Assembly (NCBI GenBank): GCA_935421135.1
Contig: OW285188.1
Span: forward strand, 25,831,233 to 25,895,232
Length of the DNA: 64,000 bases
Reading direction: 5' to 3'
DNA from: Bugulina stolonifera
Lineage: Eukaryota; Bryozoa; Gymnolaemata; Cheilostomatida; Bugulidae
Made by a program: the position numbers and the translations under genes. Shown here piece after piece: positions 1 through 13,200 of this stretch. The notes below the pieces were generated by a model that searched no databases, was not told the DNA's origin, and saw nothing but the letters and a program-made list of their open reading frames with translations. Positions within the stretch are counted from its first letter, which is position 1, and each line of letters begins with the position of its first letter.

Positions 1-560
1 AGAATAGACCTAGTATAACTACGGTCACTGTCAACAATATTATTGGCTGTAATAGAGCAAATTAATCAAGGGTTTATGCAACTATAAACTTAGCCTAACA
101 AGTAATTACCTTTATGCCACTATAAATCATGTTCTGCAGTATTTTGACCAGCTGATGAGCATGATCATGGATGTGAAGAGATAAATCACACTTACCTTTC
201 ATCTTTATATACGTACATTGCCTTGACAAACTTGCACCTACATTATGTTACTCTAAATATCTGGATTTGGTGAATACCCCAAACTTACATCCGCATGGCA
301 TGTGCATCAGTGTCTTACAAGATTACTAGCTAAAACCTCATCACTGAATAAATATCACTGCAACAGAGTGCCAATGCCATGGCTGCCGATAGATAAGTCA
401 AAACCTCTTTGGGTGGGCGTGCACACCTTAAGATTAACAGCCTTCCTTATTATCATCAGAAGAATTTGGGAAATTTGCCATTAATGTTTCTTTTACGCCA
501 ACAATCTGAAATAATTAAGGTCAACCATTCAACCATACTTGTAGAATTCATAACAAACAT
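1..560. other. No gene seen
   Basis: AT-rich sequence. I see only short open frames without supporting splice sites or a recognisable product. Confidence 0.5.
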
Positions 561-563
561 TTA

Positions 564-826
564 CCTTTAATATAACAACAGCACACCCTCGCATTCCTCA
601 TATGAAAAGTGATCAAGCTCTTCCATTCTGAGCTTCGACTTATGAGGCTGTTCAGAGCGTTGCGTCACTGGGGGAACACTGCGCGCCATGGGCAAATCAA
701 AACGACTGTAAGAAAAGCTCTGACCAATGTAATCCTTTGTTAGAGGCCTAATGTGGTCTCGTGTTAGCTTCAGTGGTGTAACTCTTGCAATCAATGGCAC
801 TGAGCCTGCTAGGTGTAGTAAAAGCT
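564..826 (-). other. Unassigned possible coding exon
   Basis: A minus-strand open frame preceded by an acceptor-like sequence (CTTTTACTACACCTAG, exon from 826) runs about 85 codons to a TAA near 567, followed at once by AAAG|GTAAATG. It reads SYSRFDLPMARSVPPVTQRS and then MEELDHFSYEECEGVLLLY. The residue composition looks protein-like, but I recognise no family. It could be the last exon of another gene, an alternative 3' exon of ZNF277, or chance. Confidence 0.25.
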
Positions 827-837
827 TTATAGACTGA

Positions 838-950
838 GTTCCTTGTTTGTGGTTGGGGGCTAACCAAGAAAAAAAAGGAAGACAATTTCTCCTGCTTCAA
901 TTTTGACAAAGGCCATCTCATTTACTGTTTAGTCCATAACCTACCTCTAA
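838..950. repeat. Dispersed repeat, copy A
   Basis: Shares a diverged block with 9078-9190. Both have GTTGGGGCTA-like starts, GGAAGACAA/GAAGACAACT, CTCCTGCTTCAA and CATCTCATTTACTGTT in the same order. Confidence 0.55.
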
Positions 951-2482
951 ATTATGGTCAAATGCAAAAAAAATCAACTTATACATGGTCTCATATATAA
1001 GTTGCGGCCACAAAATTGGGGGCGGTATCAGTCTTAACCCTGTTCATCATAATCAGTCATAATCTAACAGAGTAGGACGATGTATGCTTACTGATAGAGG
1101 AAAGGGTCAACAGTCGCAAGTGCAATCACCAGAAGTTCCTCAACTTCTTAAAAAATTAATAATATTTAATCGCACTAAGACACCTGGCAATATGGATGTT
1201 ACGCCACGCCCCCAGGTCAAACACAGTACAGCTCCAGTGCAAACTTTGTGGTATAAAATACAAGTATTCTAATCGTTCAATACTCGGCAACACTGAGTAT
1301 CAGCGATTTTTGTTTCACCAATCCTAAAATATTTAGCAACAAACTTATTAGACATCAGCTAGTAGGGTCCAGAAACAGCAGCTGCCCTGATTACATCAGG
1401 AGTCTCTATATTAAATATGCTACTGTATAACAATCATATCTATGACAAGCAATGCAATGTCTAGGGCAAAAAATTAGATTTATGTGATCTGTGAGAGGCA
1501 AACTGCTGTTTAATTAATACTGTATCAGCCACCAGGTGCAGAACATACAAGGATATCTATTTACACCGTGTATGCTAAGTTGCAACTACCTTAGTTTTAT
1601 CTTATATGTGAAATTCGCAGACCTTTTAAATAGTTACTTGTGTCCATTATGTTAGAGAATGAGCATTTTAACACAAACATAATGTACATACATGTAGGTG
1701 CAAGTGTGTTTGGTATTGTATAGGCACACCAGGTCATCATTTCTAAAACACCCAAGAGATATGATTATTCACATTTATTAATAAAAATAATAATTATTAG
1801 TGTACAAAAAAATTCATTGAGAGTTTATACAAGTAATACCAAACTTTCACAGGAATGAAGGTTCTGTGGATGCCTCTGTCATTGGAGAAGACACACACAC
1901 CCATCTCATGTAGACCCTACAATAGCCAAAGGTTATGTTTGTGAGTGATTAGCTTTTATGCATAACACAGTCATGTTATTATAGTTTCATGGTATAATAT
2001 ACAGAAACACTAGTTGAATGAAAGAATGACAAAAATTTACAAGTAACACAATTGAAAAAAATTAATCAGCTCAGATGTGCTGCTCTAGCAAAAGAGGCTA
2101 CTTTGCCATCCTCCACTTGGTCTGAATACTGTAAGACTACAAATACTCCACCACCACTATTATAGGATAAGAGAATGCAGGATGCGATTCTCTCTTTTAA
2201 CCAAGTGTTTGATTGGTTTTAGAGGAGTTCAAATGGACCAAAATGTACATTTCAAAAATTCCCATTCCAAAGGTGAGAGCTTCCCTGAAACGCATCTTTA
2301 CCAAGTTCGTAAAATTAATTGCTAAAAGACTAAACATATCCTCTAAGATATATAGAACATATACATGTATGTATATTATAGTCAGTCTAAAACATTGTAT
2401 TGTTTCGGATAAAATATACAGGTATATACAACGGATATGTACGTATATATATACGCAGGTCTAAAAATATGTTTTTGCTTAC
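951..2482. other. Region without recognised gene
   Basis: Downstream of the ZNF277 stop on the minus strand and probably containing its 3' UTR. AT-rich, with short chance open frames only; no repeat array or RNA gene was recognised. Confidence 0.5.
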
Positions 2483-2556
2483 CTTGGAACTAATCTACCA
2501 CCCTGTCCTCCATCCATCCACTCTGCGGCAGTCTCCACTCACAGGGGGACCACTTC
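2483..2556 (-). other. ZNF277: Putative terminal or penultimate exon of ZNF277
   Basis: On the minus strand a good acceptor (TTGTGCTTACAG) precedes 2556 and a good donor (CAAG|GTAAGC) follows 2483. In the phase delivered by the preceding exon it reads EVVPL and then TGA. The downstream donor means either an intron in the 3' UTR or an alternative reading. The alternative of no splice at 3297 would add VHNTWL and a stop. Confidence 0.45.
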
Positions 2557-5500
2557 CTGTAAGCACAATACTAATTATAGAGCAGGAACAAAACACTCAC
2601 AGTAAGGGGACACAGTATTAGGGGACATACTATGAGGGGACACGCTATGAGGGGACACGCTATGAGGGGACACGCTATGAGGAGACACGCTATGAGGGGA
2701 CACGCTATGAGGAGACACGCTATGGGGGGACACGCTATGGGGGGACACGCTATGAGGGGACACGCTATGGGGGGGGGGGGGACACGCTATGGGGGGATAC
2801 ACTATGAGGGGACACGCTATGAGGGGACACACTATGAGGGGACACGCTATGAGGGGACACACTATGAGGGGACATACTATGAGGGGACACCGCATAAGTT
2901 ATAGGGAACCTGCTGAGGGAGATGAACATACTGCTGCAAGTAAGTACTTCTAATCAGTATTTTGGTTCCTTTCCAGGAATCAGGTAAATACCAGTAGCCT
3001 TGCATATAAAACTGTAAAATCTTTACCAGTTAACCACTAAGAAGATCAGAGTTAAATAGCATGTTGATATGGGTAGGCCTATATTCTAAATAGGGTGAAT
3101 AATTATGTGTATGATAATATGTGGGCCTGTGACTTGTATTATAATACTATACTCAGTAGAAGATGTAGGGCATTGAGGGGTTGAGTTAATAGGATTACCA
3201 TCAGTCTTTACATTCTAGGGACTTGGGTGATGTATAAATCCATTTCCAATAACTGATTCACAATCACCAATAACCTCATAGCCATGTATTATGTACCTTT
3301 AGCATGGGTGTCAGTCTCAGAGTTTCCTCCATAGAGAGAGTGTCTTCTGGTATGACCCAATCTTCACATAGCAGTGTGTCCTGCTCCTCACAGTCTAAGC
3401 CACTCAGTAGGTTGTCATTCTCATAGGTTGGAAAATAGTATCTGAATAGTGGAAGAGATTAAGTAATGTTATGAATCAGTGACATCAAACCAATCACCGG
3501 GTTCATTAAAACTAGACATGGTTTCATGCTGGCGACTCTGAACTCACAATCTTCCAATTGCACATGTACATGTACAAAGTCACAGGTCTGTAGCAGGAGG
3601 GGGTTCTGTCCCATTGAGGAGGGGGGGGGGGGGGTCATCTATTACAAAACAATGGCTTCAATTCAATATAGCCACAGAGCTGTATATTTACACCCTGTAA
3701 ATGCATGTACCATGGTACTACACATAGTTTATCTTTGTTAGAATACCATGACTGAAATATAGGTTGACCATTATTGTGTTGTTGCTTAGCTACTGTTTTT
3801 AAATTCTATCAAATTGTAGTGAAACAAATAAGTTATGCGTAGAAGTATTAGCCTTGGTACCCTTGCCTTGGTACCTTTTACTAAGCCCCCCCTCTCTCTC
3901 AAACATTAGGTTCTCCCCTATTTTAAATATTCATTGCTTCCAATAACAAATAATTTGTGTATATTATTACAACAACAAAATTAATCAACCCAAAAATTCA
4001 GCAATTATACTTTACAGCGCACAACTCCAAGAAATACAACTAGAATTGACAAGATACCCTGACCAGTGTCCAGTGTTGACCTCCCAGCGCTGCACACTAA
4101 ACAGAGCACTAGGCACCTTAGTGTATCAGGCTAAGAAATGCAGTCTTCACACAAATAAACATCTCAGTGCTGAAACAAACAGACAAACATATTGACTAAT
4201 GGAATTGTTTTTGGAAATGTGAGAAGGAAGATATAGGAGAGAGAGAAGAGGTGATATGTTTGTTTACAGTTAGTCATATTATATTAATTGGTATCCAGGC
4301 AAACAAACACACAGTATTACACATGGACACAGCTATTGTCTCCCCATGCTAACCTATGGTTATATACAAACACTTGACAGCTATGAAACCACCGCAAACC
4401 AGAGCAAACCAGTCATTAATCCTCTTCATTAGATCACATACAATATACATTGTAGTTGCCGAGTAGACATCCATACATTTACCTCTGTAGACATACATAT
4501 GCAAATAGTTACTGTAGACCAGGGATGCCCAAACTTTTTGGTGGAAAGGGACAAATCCTAAAAGCGTATCAGAGCAAGGGACACTTAGATTTTGCTGCTG
4601 CATTTATTGAGATTATTAAATGGGCAGTTTGACTATGATACAAAATGAGTTATTTTATGGTTTTAACACGCAAATTTATTGGTTGTGTTTTAACCGAAGT
4701 ATAACAGCAATAGTCATCTACTTTTGAAGTACACAAAAACAGAATCAATGTAGAAACAGATTAGTGAATTGTGCACTGTTATTAGCTGCGAAATGACGGT
4801 GGAGCGACAGGGCATCACAAAATTGAACGCAAAATGCCCTTTTGCTAGATATCAAGGGTGTTTAATATTTTACGTTTAGCTATCAACAACACTGACTTCT
4901 GATTGGAAAGCAAAACTTTATCGGCTCCATTCTCTACTATTGTCTGTAAACGAAAATTTCAAATTGGGTTGCTGTTATAATGTCATTTGCACGTAGGAGA
5001 CATATATAACAACAATTGCCTGCCTTGGCACACATACTCGGGCTAGAAATTGAGTTAATGGAGGAAACAGAAAAAAGTGGTCATGCTGGCAAAACGTGGC
5101 GGAACGCGGCGGAAATATTTGATAATCATATTTGGCCTTGAGCAAATTAAATGAAAACTGTAATGAATATTCTATGCATGCTATATGTTACACTTGTGAA
5201 TACAATATCATTAGTGAGTAACATGGAATTGTCCTTCTTCCTGGATCAACCTTAAAGTCTGTGTCTTTTAGTAGAAGCCTGGTATGCTTGTCAGTCAGTC
5301 TTGTCTGACTTTTGTTCTTGACAGAGCAAACTCTCACACAATAATGTGCTACCAAAGAGTGTCATCAGTTTGACAGCAATTTTAGATAAATTGAGGTAGC
5401 TGCGCTTTTCACTTTACTCTGTTTTCAGCTCTTGGCACTGTGATTAGGTCAACCAGCCCATCACTTTTTTGTAGCTTTTCACTCGTTGAGAGAAATATAC

Positions 5501-7167
5501 TTCCGTGTCAGCTAAAACTACTTTGGGATTTCCGAATTTGGGAATTCTTTAACATTATGATGTACATTATTTTTTAGTTTAACTTGAGCAGTGCAATTGC
5601 TTTCACTGCTCAGCCACAAAAACACATGTTTGCATGAAAAATTTGAGAAGTGATGAAGGGACACCAAAATCCTTGCAAAGGGACACCGTGTCCCTTAGGG
5701 ACACATTTGGGCATCTCTGCTGTAGACATACATACAGTTACCTCTGTAGACATACATACAGTTACTGTAGACACACACACACATTTACATAGAGCAGTTA
5801 CACCACTAAAGTGTTGAGCATAGGCCAATCGTTAGCCTGGGTTTCATTTCAACCCCTCCACACCACTGGGTGGGTGAGCATGTTGGTGATGAATTGGATC
5901 AGCAGTCTGGGGTTTGAAAGACCAATACACACAACATAGACGTACATGTTGCTGAGATGTACTGCACAGTGTGAAGTGTAAGTGTACTGTAGCTACACAG
6001 TTGGATAAAATATGTTGAATATGTACAATGTATAAAATATTATGTTGAACATATTATTATAGTGTAATTATCTATCTGGTCTGGTTGGATCAGGGATTTA
6101 TCTGTGTGACATGCAAAAGTTAATCCAAAGTCAAAACCAGATTTAATATGACATCAGTTCATGTCACAATTGCTTCGCCTTTGTCAGCTTATGTCCAGTA
6201 GAAAAGGGGAGAAACATTTAGTTTATTGTAGTTGTTATTGTACTTGTTGGCATCAGTATTATTATATTAAGATACGGGTGGCCTACATCCTATTTTACAG
6301 CATATGCTATAACTTGTTGTATAAAATATCACTTGTCATAGTTCCCTTATGGTGGCCAATGAATCTCTCCTTATATAAGTCATTTCATGACAAACAAAAT
6401 ACTTGAACAGCTTAGCTGGTGTATAAATGTCTAATACTTTCCAATCACTTTCCTATCATCCTACATATAATGCTATTTATTAGCTATTATTTATATTTAG
6501 TATAATATATATTCTTATTTTTTTCTCTAGTACATAATAATATATATATTTATTATGCTATTGTATGCGAGGCATATTCACCATTTTCTATTTATGTACG
6601 GTGAGCAATATAAGATATTTTCCATATTTTCTCAGCTGAATAGAAATGGATTTTAGACAAGGCCATATGCAAAATTGCGGGGGGGGGGGGGGGCTTTGGA
6701 ATGAGATTATCTATGGATAGCAAATAGGTCTTGCTATCCCACTAGTGCTGAAGTGGGGTCAAAGGACCATTTTGAAAACGTTCTTGGTAAGAAACTTGCT
6801 TTGATCAAATATAACTTATATAAAATTCAAGAAAATTGTGCATTTTATATTAAATATAACACGGACAAGGAATAAAATTAACAACAAGTTCGGAAGGAAC
6901 TTTAGTGAACAGTCAGTCAGTGTTACACATCTGCAAAGTGCAATTAGACTAACAATCATGATATGTGAGTTGTGTTCTCCTACATGTAGTCTGCAGAGTT
7001 TTATAATGGATGGTTTGTAAACCAAAATTTTCAGAATAACCTGTTTCGAATTGACATTTTCGGAAAGTTGCATTTGCTCATGGGGTAGAGAGCAGACATT
7101 TAGTTTTGTACGTCTGATCATCACATTAAATGAGTCAATCGATCAATCAGTCGATCAATCAGTCGGG

Positions 7168-7235
<68 letters not shown>

Positions 7236-10200
7236 TCGATTGGTCAGTTAGTCAGTCAATGGGTAAATAGCTAAAACCTCACAACCTTGAGAGCAAAGTC
7301 CTAGCGCAGGACTTTCACTGAGGAAAGTTTTCAGAGCTGATTGACAAAATAATACCTAGAGGTTGCAGTTGATACTGATAGCATACTTGCCAAGTGTCCC
7401 GGGTTTCTCGGGACACCCCGGGATTTGAAAATTGTCCCTACACTGTCCCAATGTCCTGATTTATACCCCGGGAATTAGGAAATTGCTGCTCCAAAAAATT
7501 TTATTTATTATTCCCTTTGGATTTTCATTGGCTGAAAAAGAGTTGAGCGTCGCAAATCCTGAGGAATTTTGCTAAATATATGCTACACACCGTTTATTTT
7601 TAAAGTAGTTCGATGTCTACTGACTGTCGTGTCTATGCCAATTGCCACTAGTGATAGCCCAAACTCTGACTAATTCCTGAGCTATATTGGCAGTGTACTA
7701 AAGCCTCCCCAACAGTGGATAGCTATTTTATATAAATGCTCTAATGTCAATGACAACCACCGCGCAAATGAAAATTCACTCATTGATATTATCAATAACG
7801 AAAGTCGTTGACATTATAATTATTTGCTTGTACAAATAATGTTTCCATTATTAGTCTATTGGATGTTAATTTAACTGTTAAGCCAAACAATTCTCACAGT
7901 ACAGACAAGCAAAAGACTCGGCAACTTTCAAAATTAAAATCAATGGGTCAAATTTATTTATTTTATTTCTAAAAGTAAATTAGGTTTTTAATATCAATAT
8001 TATAATTATAATTATGCCTTCTGCACCCTCTAGTATTACTGATGGTGGTACCAATGACATAGCCAGACACACGCTGACCCAGAAGCATATCAAAGCTGTT
8101 GTCTAAAAGCTGTCACGTCATCTAAAAGCTTAGAAGATTTGTTTATTCTCAATGATTCTGAAGTTCAAAAGACAGGCTTACATTATGATTATAATTTTTA
8201 ATATAATAATTATAAACTTGACTTATGAAAATACTGAATTATTAATATTATTATTATAATTCAGTGTTTTCATAAATAAAGCTATTTATATGTTTATAAT
8301 TTAATAAAATGAAACAAAAATTTGGTTTCTAATAAATTTTTATGTTGTAGCAAGTTTTATAGGTCTTCTTTAGATAATCCAACCTGAAGCACTCTTTGCA
8401 ATTTCATTCCTATTCTAATTCTTCCCACCATTTTAAAACCATTCCAATATGCATGTAATATGAACATATTTTTGACCACTAGAGCAGCATAAAAATACAA
8501 GTGAAATTGCCCTAACTACTGTCATTTTAGTGGCTCACAAAAAATATTTTGAATGCGGGAGGGTGCTCCTCTGCCCCTCCCGCACCCTTTCTGGCAGCCC
8601 GCTACGCGGGCTGGCATGGCCTGCGGCCATGCCATCCGTCCTCCCTCTGGTCCGCGCATGTGTCCAGATTTTTTACCTAGGTTACTTGGCCAGTATGACT
8701 GATAGTACCAGTGGAAAGCTAATATTTGTGGTTGTGAGACAACCATTGGACTGTTCTCTTTTTATATGTTAGACACGATTAGTGGCAATGGGGCATGCTC
8801 AAAGGGTTCCATCTACCAGCGAATTGACAGTGGAATGTGATTTCAGTCTATGAATTTTGGAAATCTTCTATTTTGAAATCTATGAATTTCTACCAATATG
8901 CTACATGTGTATCCTTTTTTATTACATAAGTGTCAGAAAGTATACCAACAGCCACCCACTTTAAGTGACTAACAGCGGCATATGCATAGCAGATAAACAA
9001 TTCTTAGCTGACTATTTACTCCTAGTATTCTGCATCCTACAGGTGAGGTTAGGATGGCTCCCTATTCTCATTTAGAGATTTTTGTCCGCGGTTGGGGCTA
9101 CCCAAAAGGAAACAAAGAAGACAACTCCTGCTTCAACTTTGAAAAAGAACAAAGTCTATCTCATTTACTGTTCGGCCCTGTATCTACATGTACATGGGAT
9201 TTCTAAATCACACTCTGCTATGCTAATCGCCCACCCTTGCTCTAGAGTCTAGCATCGAGACTAATGAACCTACATAACTTATATAGATGCAGTGATGGAT
9301 ATGCAAAGTACAGGCTGACACTAGATAAGATAGATGACAGGCATGTACATGCACATGAAGGCACAGAGAAAAGGTGATGACAGAATGGAGGGTAGAGAGT
9401 ATTCACTGAGTTCCGGCTGTCTCCTACAGACAGGTTGACTAGAGAACCGGGTGGTTGAGTAAGACAGTGACATGTCTCTCCCTGCCCTGCCTACTACTGA
9501 CTGAAAAGGTATGAACAGCAGTTCTCATGCTGTAAGAGGTTTAGTCAGGGGCTCAGGGCTTAGCCAAGTAGTAGGCCTACAAAACGGAGAGACTCCCTTC
9601 TCTTAATAGCAGAAAAATGGTTAGCTATCAGGGTATTCCAACTATCTCTTTCTAACATTTGCACATAGTGTACACAAATATCCAGTAGCATCATGAGAGG
9701 TCTGTGATATAATCAGTGTAGTTCTTACTCTGGCTGGTCCCAGCTAGACTTGTCTTCCACAAAGCTACTGACGTGTCCTGATTGGACCATGTGATCAGAG
9801 AGTGACTTCCTGTCCTCAAACTGTGTCCCACATTTCATACATTGCTTCTGCAGTGTCTACAGAGTATATTATGCATAGTACAGGGGTACGATACAGTAGT
9901 ACGGTACAGTAGTACGGTACAGTAGTACGATACAGTAGTACGGTACAGTAGTACGACACAGTAGTACGGTACAGTAGCACGGTAACAGTAATACGGTACA
10001 GTAGCACGGTACAGTAGCACGATACAGTAGCACGGTACAGGAGTACGGTACAGTAGTACGGTACAGTAGCACGGTACAGTAGTACGGTACAGTAGCACGG
10101 TACAGTAGTACGGTACAGTAGCACGATACAGTAGTGCGGTACAGTAGTACGATACAGTAGCACGGTACAGTAGAACGGTACAGTAGTACGATACAGTAGC

Positions 10201-13200
10201 ACGGTACAGTAGCACGGTACAGTAGTACGGTACAGTAGCACGGTACAGATAGACAAGTTATATACAAATTTACACACAGGTCTACATAATACACATATAC
10301 ATTGTATTATACGTATTATAAATATGTTTTTATTTCAACACATGATTTGAAAACTTGAGTGAGAAAGTGAAATTTATTTATAGACGTATGCAAACCCTCC
10401 CCCACCCAAAGTAAAACAGGTTTAGTCTACCTTATGTATAATGTTTATTACACCCACAAGTCACCCCTGATACTTACTTGTACTACAACCAAAAGGATAC
10501 AATTTTACCTTATGGTTAAACATAAACTCATTGCTGTGAGTTTGTTACCTCCATATCTGATTGTAAGCAGTTTTGGAAAGTCTGTACAAAATAGCCAAGA
10601 ATGAGCAGTTAGACCACATTACATAATTTGTAGCAAGTTTATTTACCACATAATTAGTCAAGGTTGCAGTAAGCAGCTTACAATATCTCCAAGACAAAAG
10701 TCCAATCTATCTAATCCAGCGTCTGGTATGCTAGTTTGGCTCCTGACACCAATTGCATGTGTAATTAGAAGCTCACCAGGTACTAGCCACTGGGTAGGAC
10801 CGATTAACGTCTGCCAGAATGCAGGGCTCTTCAGTTACTACCCTATTATAGGTGGCAGATGGAAGGGGGCTATACAGGGAGGAGGAGTGACAATCTAGAG
10901 TGGGATAGACACCCTCCCCCACCCCCCCCCCCCCCCAGTCGATGGTGGTCCTACATACGAGTACATGGCTGACAATGGAATTCAACAGCTATCCAGGCAG
11001 CCATTGGTCCCACCCAATATACCATATTTGCAATATGATTTGATTTAAACAATTTTGTGAGGACACTTGACTATAAAAACAAAGCGTTGAGGGATAGCAC
11101 CTCAGAGCTAAGTGGACAGAGATCACTCATTCCGACAGGTCAACCAGCCAGGAAATAAACACTTTTCAAATTTTTGTGTCAGATTAAACACTTCATAATA
11201 AAATCCTATCCTTAATCAAACATATATTGGTGGAAATATGATATAATTTCAAGTAGAAAGTCAATATTTCATCCTAGGTATGTGTCAGTTGCATGCTTGC
11301 TTGTTTACATATAGAAATATTACCTATGGCTGGGGTATAAACCCTTTTGGTGTTCAAGATGACACAGGGTAGAGTTGATTCGATTATAACAGGGGGACTT
11401 ATATATTAGAGGCAGGAATACCAATGAGCAATATAAGAAGGTGGAGCTAGCATGTCATGTAGGCCTACTTCACTTTTGGCCAAGAACTAATGCCATTTCT
11501 GGTTCTGTTCAGTCTTGTACCTGCTTCACATGAGTTGATGTAGCAATGTATGAGATTTCAATAGTAGAGTAGATATCAACATTTGCTAGATTTACAGAGC
11601 TGGATAACACAGCCATCTTACAAATGGGTGTCCAGAAGAACTGAACAGGATGTTTGGTGAAGGATTTCTACATTAGCTCTACAGTACTGTAATTTGGTTA
11701 TCTTTCAGCAACAATTGGCCTATGCAAGTCTGGCCAACCAATAGTCAATTAGTATTGATGGGCAATGTTGAAGCCCTGTAAGATATTATAAAGGACACTG
11801 ACCAAATATAAATTACTGTAATGATCCTAATCTCAAATTGGACCCAGTTTCCCAGGTTTAGGTGTTGGACTTACTACTAGAGTATACTAAGTGTATGTTC
11901 AGTGTGCATACCTTATTATAATACCAACACATTCAAGTGTCATTGACTGGTTGGTCTCTCATTTGCTACTAGATTATCAACTCAGTGACCACTACTTTTC
12001 TCTGCCTTATTTATTTACCCATCTATCCACCCAGCTGTCTGGATTAGGAGAATAAATTAGAGAGCAATATCCGGAATATCACCACATCCAGGTATTTCAG
12101 CAAGGTCATTATCGTACTTCACATTCAACGTCAGTTGTTATAGCCTACTGTACAGATTGTAGATCAGCACGGGGGTGCAGTATTGAGGTGCTACTCACTA
12201 CCAGGTCAGATGGAGAAACAGCTGACTCTTTCTCTCAACATCTTTTTATTCAAAACCAAAAACTTAGTCATTACCTCCTTACTTGTTATGTACCTCACAG
12301 ATTACCAAATACAAATTTGAACTTGAGCGAACAACAGTTTTGAATGATGTTGAGAAGAATTGAGTAGTAAACAAAAATATTATGAAGGGCAGAGTATAAT
12401 AAATCATACTCTACCCTTCATGGCTTATCTCTTTCTATAATAAATCATCAGGATTCAGCTTGCAACCAGCCATATTGACATAGCACACACTGTGTATATT
12501 GTGTACATGTATGTATACTTGGGATGGAGTAATCTCCCACATCATACTCTACAGTTGGCTCAGGTATTTATGTTCAGGAGGTGGAAATTGAGCAATATCC
12601 ATGTTGACCTGGGGGTTGCCTACTCCCAGGGGATGGAGCCAGGGAGACAGATACTCCCAGCTATCTCTTAGCTGTATGTTTATAGTTTTCATCTAAGTAC
12701 TACTATAATGCAGGTTTTATATTGTACATGTATATATAGTGCTGGCTAACAAGCCAGCACTATATATACATGTACAACATAAAATAGAGCTGCATGACGT
12801 GACGTTGACGCAAAGGAAGGGTACACCTTATTTGCTGTTACATGAGTCATGTAGTCAGCAATATTTACTCCACTATTTACTTGTCTGGCTGTTATATAAC
12901 CTGTTATATAAGCTGCTATATAAGCTGGCTAACTATCCAAATGTCTATCCAAATATTTGAGTCGTTTTAAAGTGTCACATGTACATGTACGTATTGAGAG
13001 ACGGAAGTGGTCTGAGCGGAAGTAGAGCTCAACACAACTGTTGTAATTATACACATTCACCAACATTAATTGGGACAGTTTTTGTTAATACTGTGATGGA
13101 CACCTATCCTTCGCACAGGAGAGAGCGGAGACAGGTGAGATACAGGTGAGAATTGAGATGGAAGCACCTAGCCACTTGACATAGCAATTCAGTTTATCCC

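Noticed and set aside
2575..2904. Repetitive open frames on both strands (MRGHA and SPHSV types)
   Set aside because: 15-bp minisatellite; a unit divisible by three keeps one frame open.
9816..10294. Open frames of 126-153 codons on the minus strand (YRTTVPYYCTV-like)
   Set aside because: Translations of the 13-bp minisatellite, open in all frames; no coding signal.
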